Positions 59,852 to 64,000 of a stretch of DNA of 64,000 nt are shown here, in pieces (the first letter of the stretch is position 1; each line of letters starts with the position of its first letter). The stretch spans positions 41,678 to 105,677 of the IMG/VR virus record IMGVR_UViG_3300024257_000005. The stretch is one strand, 5' to 3'. The notes beneath the pieces are model-generated. The model did no database searches. It had not been told where the DNA came from and saw only the letters and a list, made by a program, of their open reading frames with translations. The translations under genes were made by a program, and so were the position numbers. The DNA comes from a virus.

Positions 59852-62800
59852 ATGATAAATCCAAACACTGAAAATACATATGGAGTTGTTCCTGACGTAG
59901 AAGATGCTTCAACAGGAGGAACTGCAGAAGTATATATTACAGTATTTAAGCTAGATGGAACGTTTGTATCTTCGAGAATCTTGCAGCCTGATGAATATAT
60001 CTATTCTACTGGGGGTACTGGACTAGATATTAATCTAAATCTGCACATGTCTAGATATCTAAGCGTTGAGCTGCCTACTGATAACTATGATATTAAAATT
60101 TCATTTGAAAAAGAGATCAATAGTAATATTTTCATTAAAGACGTCTCACCATCAAAGACGGAAATGCGTGTCGGTCTATCGGTCGAGGAAGATACTCAGT
60201 GAGACTATTGGCTTAATTTTCCAGATAGTTTTTTAGCATCATTTGACAAGTTTGTCACTGCTAATGGCGAACACTTTAGAATCATCAATGTAACACCTGA
60301 CTATTCTAAAGTTATTGAAATGCAAGGACCTATTGAGGAAAATATTTCTAATACTGAAGAATTAATTAGCTCTAAGCAGGCCCAAGTAAGTGGAGCGGCC
60401 AACATGCCTGCTGATATTGTTTTAGAATTTGTATCATCTATAGAAAATCTACAAACAAGCTTGGCACAGTATCAGGTAGATCTTAATAACATCATGCAAT
60501 ATGCTACGATGATTGTTAAATTAGAAAATCCTTATAAAGGACCGACCGAAGTTCCAATCAATAATTCTCACATCTATACAGAGCAATATGTTTCAGTATC
60601 ATATCAAAATGTATATGTCTATTTTGAAGAACATGGACAGGGAGCAACAATTGAATTAACCGACAGATCTACTAGAAATGATAGTACAGGAAATACAAAT
60701 TGGTTCAACTATGAAGAGCTAGTGCTCAATGACAGTGGTTCGTTTGAACAAAACATATCATCATCAAAAGTATCTGGTGTTAAAAACCTAAACATCGACT
60801 ATGAGGCTTTCCAAAATCATACATACTTTGGTCTGGCACAAGATAAGTTCGTCAATGCCTACACAAAGATTAGAGATATTGAGGCATACAATGAAATCAT
60901 CCAGACATTTCCTACATCTTCTGATGCACTTGTGACAAGTCAAAGCTATTCGGATAAAATCACTGAAATCAAGAATGATTTTACTCAGTATGAAAGATAT
61001 ATGTATGAAAAATCAGGTAGCTATGCTTGACCAAAATTTTCATCCGGTACTTCATCTATAAACTATTCATACTCATCATCACAGGTTCAAACATGGTACG
61101 GAATACAAGAGCTATCTGGATCTGTATTTGATAAAAACAACAAGTATTCGTTGATTAAAAATATTCCAGAAGTTATTGCTCTAGAAGATTCGGAGAGATA
61201 CTTAAGATCTCTATTAGGATCATGAGGGGATTTCTTTGATTATATTAAATCATACATAGAGCAGTTCCAATACTTGTTCACATTTGACTATGACAAGATT
61301 AATTCAGTTCCAGATGAAATTCTACATCTATACTCTTCAGTATTTAATATAGAATTATTCTCTGGATATGACGATGTAAGAGCTTCATCATATCTTCATG
61401 GTTCTAATCAAGCATCTGGATCGGCAGCTTTACGAGATGTCACACGAGAAAAATGGATTCGCTTATTCTCTTCAATGCCATACTTGAATAAAATTCGTGG
61501 AACAAGAAGATCAATTGATGCCATTTTAAACATCTATGGAATTCCTAGATCAATACTCACAATTAGAGAATTTGGAGGAAGCAAAACTTCTGGATCAGAT
61601 TATGTTGATGAAGATGTCAACACTTATGCATTAAATTTCTGGGGTGGTGAAAGCATTGAGGTTCAAAATGCAAACTATAGCCAGCTATCTGGATCTGACT
61701 TTACAATTGAAATGAGATATGCAACAACATCCTCTGGCGACCTACCGCTATTTGGAAATACTGGATTTAATGTAACACTTGAAGACAATGGAGATGCTGA
61801 TGACTATGGATCTATAGTTTGTAACATCTCTGGATCGCCTACAATTTGAAATGCTAGTGGATCAGATGCTGTGCCATACTTCAATGGTGATTGGTTCAAT
61901 ATTATTCTTAGAAGATCTGGCTCTGAATTAACTCTTAAGACAAAATACTTTAAAGAGGATCAAATGTTCTACGATCTTTCTGGCTCGGCAACACTTAGTG
62001 CCGTATCTCAATCTTATTTGGATGCCGGTGTTTATGCTGGTAATGTTTTATTCTTTGGTGCTACCGGATCTGTTGGAGCATACTCTGGTGCAATGCAAGA
62101 GGTAAGATTGTGGAGCTCATCATTAAGCGAACCTGCATTAACTCAGCATGCTTATGATTTTAGATCTGTAGCAATGATAAATCCTTTTGACATTGATGAC
62201 AATCTTGTAGCACACTACAAACTAAATGATAATGTGACCGGATCGACAGCCAATGACTATTCATATCCACCAGTTATTGATGTGACACTAAATGGATTTA
62301 CTGGAAATCAATATAGCAATTTCACAAAATCTACAAAAACTAATTTGAACTATTTTATGACTAGCAAATATTCGTCAAATCAAATCAATATTGGGCACAC
62401 ATCTGAATCTCAGACTGAAAATACAAATGTGATTGATATTATTTTCTCACCAGTCAAGGCAATCAATGAAGATATCATAAGCGATTTTGCCATGTATGAC
62501 TTTAACGATGCCATTGGAGATCCATCTGATATGTATAATGAAAAATATCTAGATCTAGAATCGTGACGTGAGTTTTATTTTAAGAAGCTACCTAATAATT
62601 ATGATTTCTATGCTTATATGAGATTTATTAGAAATTTTGATCAAAGCATTATGAAAATTGTAGAGACGGTAGTTCCAATGAGAGCAAAATTGTGAAGTGG
62701 AATTTTAATAGAGCAGCCTATTCTAGAAAGAACAAAATATAGATGGGAAAAGAGTTCTGTTGCAACAAATCATAATTCAAGTTCATTTGATGTCACGACT

Positions 62801-63115
62801 GTCACAATATTATCTGAATCAATTGCAAACAATACATCACAGAGCATTGATATTACAACAACATTCCCAATTACGGGATCTGACAGATCTATGATGTCTG
62901 CCTCGGTAATTTATGAGGTAACTGGATCGCAACTAGGATCAAATAGTTTCTATTCATCGGCAGATAGCACCGTATCTAGCTCTCAATATTTAACTGTATT
63001 TGAATTATTGTCAAATGCAACATATAAAGGCACTCAGAACACAGATGCCACCAATTATGATGGAGCTGTGGTACAAGTTAGCCAAAGTTCGGGTGCAATC
63101 ATTAGAGTCAAATAA
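59852..63115 (+). CDS. Giant baseplate wedge candidate, gp7-like (six TGA read as Trp)
   Basis: 1087 residues when TGA at 60200, 61028, 61223, 61847, 62564 and 62693 are Trp; T4 gp7 has 1032. Order after gp6-like supports gp7. A LamG/concanavalin-like domain occupies about residues 590-790 (FTIEMRYATTSS, GDWFNIILRRSGSELTLK, GAMQEVRLWSSSLSEPALTQ). An N-terminal coiled region is at about 155-200. The standard code would chop it into five fragments. The lectin-like domain may bind sugars or simply strengthen the wedge. Confidence 0.85.
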
Positions 63116-63130
63116 TTTTTGTAAAAAATA

Positions 63131-63140
63131 TATATTTATT
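63131..63140 (+). promoter_or_regulatory. Putative late promoter box
   Basis: TATATTTATT in the 58-base gap after the wedge gene, 34 bases before ATG 63174, with AAAGGAG in between. Confidence 0.58.
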
Positions 63141-63173
63141 ATTATATGTAGAAACACACAAAGGAGATTTATA

Positions 63174-63854
63174 ATGGGTATTTTAGATTCAAGCACAACA
63201 ACAATCGATTGTGTATTAACCAAAAAGGGAAGAGAATTGCTTTCAAAGGGCGAGTCGGAATTTAAGATTACGAAGTTTGCCGTAAGCGATGAGGGTGTTG
63301 ATTATCGAATGTATAATACAAATCATCCTTCTGGCTCAACTTCTTATGGGACTGAAATTACTTCAATGCCCGTCTTAGAGGCTCCCGTTGATGAAACACT
63401 TTCTATGAAATGAAAATTAGTAACGTTTCCAAAAGGTACTTCAAAAATGCCTATTGTTGCCGTTACACCAACTGTATTATCACTAAACTTCAATCAAAAG
63501 TCTGTTGTTACTCCATCAACAACATCTTATATTGCTGGTTTTGATAATAGCACACTAGGCTACACTTGCATCCTGTCAAATTCAGATTTGGCTACATTAG
63601 AGGTTCAAGAAGTAGCAGCAGATCAAACTTCAATTGGAACATCGCCATCTTGGATGGATGATGCATCATTGCAGAAATCTACAATCCGTGTTGGTAAAAC
63701 ATTTAGAGTGATTGCTAAAGATGTGACAGCATTGCAGGTTGCAAATAGAGTTGGCACGATTACAGTAATTGCAAATGAGACAGGTGGACAAGCAGAGCTT
63801 AATGTAACAATTGTTCCTCCAACTGGATCAATTTACACAACACCTGGCGTATAG
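63174..63854 (+). CDS. Virion structural protein (one TGA read as Trp)
   Basis: 226 residues from ATG 63174 (MGILDSSTTTI), with TGA at 63411-63413 as Trp80 (LSMKWKLV). LDSSTTTIDCVLTKKGRELLSKG and FKITKFAVSDEGVDY match a small structural protein I know from T4-like marine phages. The second half looks like an Ig-like beta domain (TVLSLNFNQKSVV). Exact role unknown. Confidence 0.75.
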
Positions 63855-63865
63855 GAGAATAGATA

Positions 63866-64000
63866 ATGGCACGAGGAAATAGAAATAGCGAATTTGATAA
63901 AGAAGGTAAGGGCGGAAAAAGCAATTCAGCTCTAGTTGATTTTGAAGTAAAAGAGGCTCTTGCAAAGGGTGAAACTCTTGATGAATCTACGCTGCTTGAA
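63866..64000 (+). CDS. Start of a gene cut by the window edge
   Basis: ATG 63866 behind AGGAGAATAGAT, open to the end of the window (45 codons). Charged N-terminus, GKGGKSNSALVDFEVKEALAKG. Likely part of the virion operon; too short to name. Confidence 0.6.
   Translation, partial: MARGNRNSEFDKEGKGGKSNSALVDFEVKEALAKGETLDESTLLE

Overview
This 64 kb window comes from a large, AT-rich, tailed bacteriophage with a contractile-tail (T4-like) baseplate. The evidence is a T4-style late sigma factor (gp55-like, 51854-52609), a baseplate gene run (hub/spike-like, gp25-like, gp6-like and a 1087-residue gp7-like wedge candidate), a large tRNA array, a phage GroEL and a phage tmRNA. I see no genes on the minus strand. 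Strong AAGGAG Shine-Dalgarno sites precede most genes, so the host probably uses SD-led translation. The host itself cannot be named from this window.

The main property of the window is an altered genetic code: TGA is read as tryptophan. At least twelve genes are cut by in-frame TGA under the standard code, and become intact proteins ending in TAA or TAG when TGA is Trp. In several places Trp restores a recognisable motif context (gp25-like, gp6-like, the SWIM zinc finger, the first glycosyltransferase). I count 17 such codons in the virion genes at 55-64 kb, six in the left arm and three in a homing-endonuclease-like gene. There are essentially none in the central block 28-52 kb, apart from two that lie at gene ends. 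Coordinates below use the TGA=Trp reading. I find a tRNA-Trp with a CCA anticodon but no UCA-anticodon (suppressor) tRNA in the window.

Layout. (1) 1-10.3 kb: glycan cassette with several glycosyltransferases, an NAD-dependent sugar epimerase, a SWIM protein and a 2H phosphoesterase. (2) 10.4-22.9 kb: paralogous putative accessory/virion proteins, a response-regulator receiver protein, IMP dehydrogenase/GMP reductase-like enzyme, a DUF1599-like protein, RNase H-like YkuK family protein, a deoxyribosyltransferase-like protein, an Rnl2-type RNA ligase and GroEL. (3) 23-33.2 kb: about 30 tRNA or tRNA-like genes covering all 20 amino acids, interleaved with small genes, hairpins and several candidate structured RNAs. 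One tRNA-Arg(ACG) has its anticodon arm in front of its D arm. (4) 33.4-52.6 kb: compact operons of small genes. These include a TerD-like protein, deacetylase, methyltransferase, two calcineurin-like phosphoesterases and a dense RNA-repair set: cREC receiver, HAD of the RNA-repair type, polynucleotide kinase/phosphatase, RlaP-type nucleotidyltransferase and Rnl1-type RNA ligase. A tmRNA gene, an HD hydrolase and the late sigma factor follow. (5) 52.7-64 kb: baseplate and tail genes.

Regulation. Two repeated promoter-like modules are visible. One has a -35-like ACTGTTTCAT, a -10-like TATATT and a leader ending AACAACAAAGGAGTT, and sits in front of central-block operons. The other is TATATTTATA/T, a T4-late-like box, in front of virion genes, the homing gene, the tmRNA operon and structured RNAs. 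The gp55-like sigma factor is the natural reader of the second. Recoded TGA is concentrated in late and surface-glycan genes, which suggests the code change is a timing device. The large tRNA set, RNA-repair enzymes and tmRNA all point to heavy investment in controlling and rescuing translation during infection.
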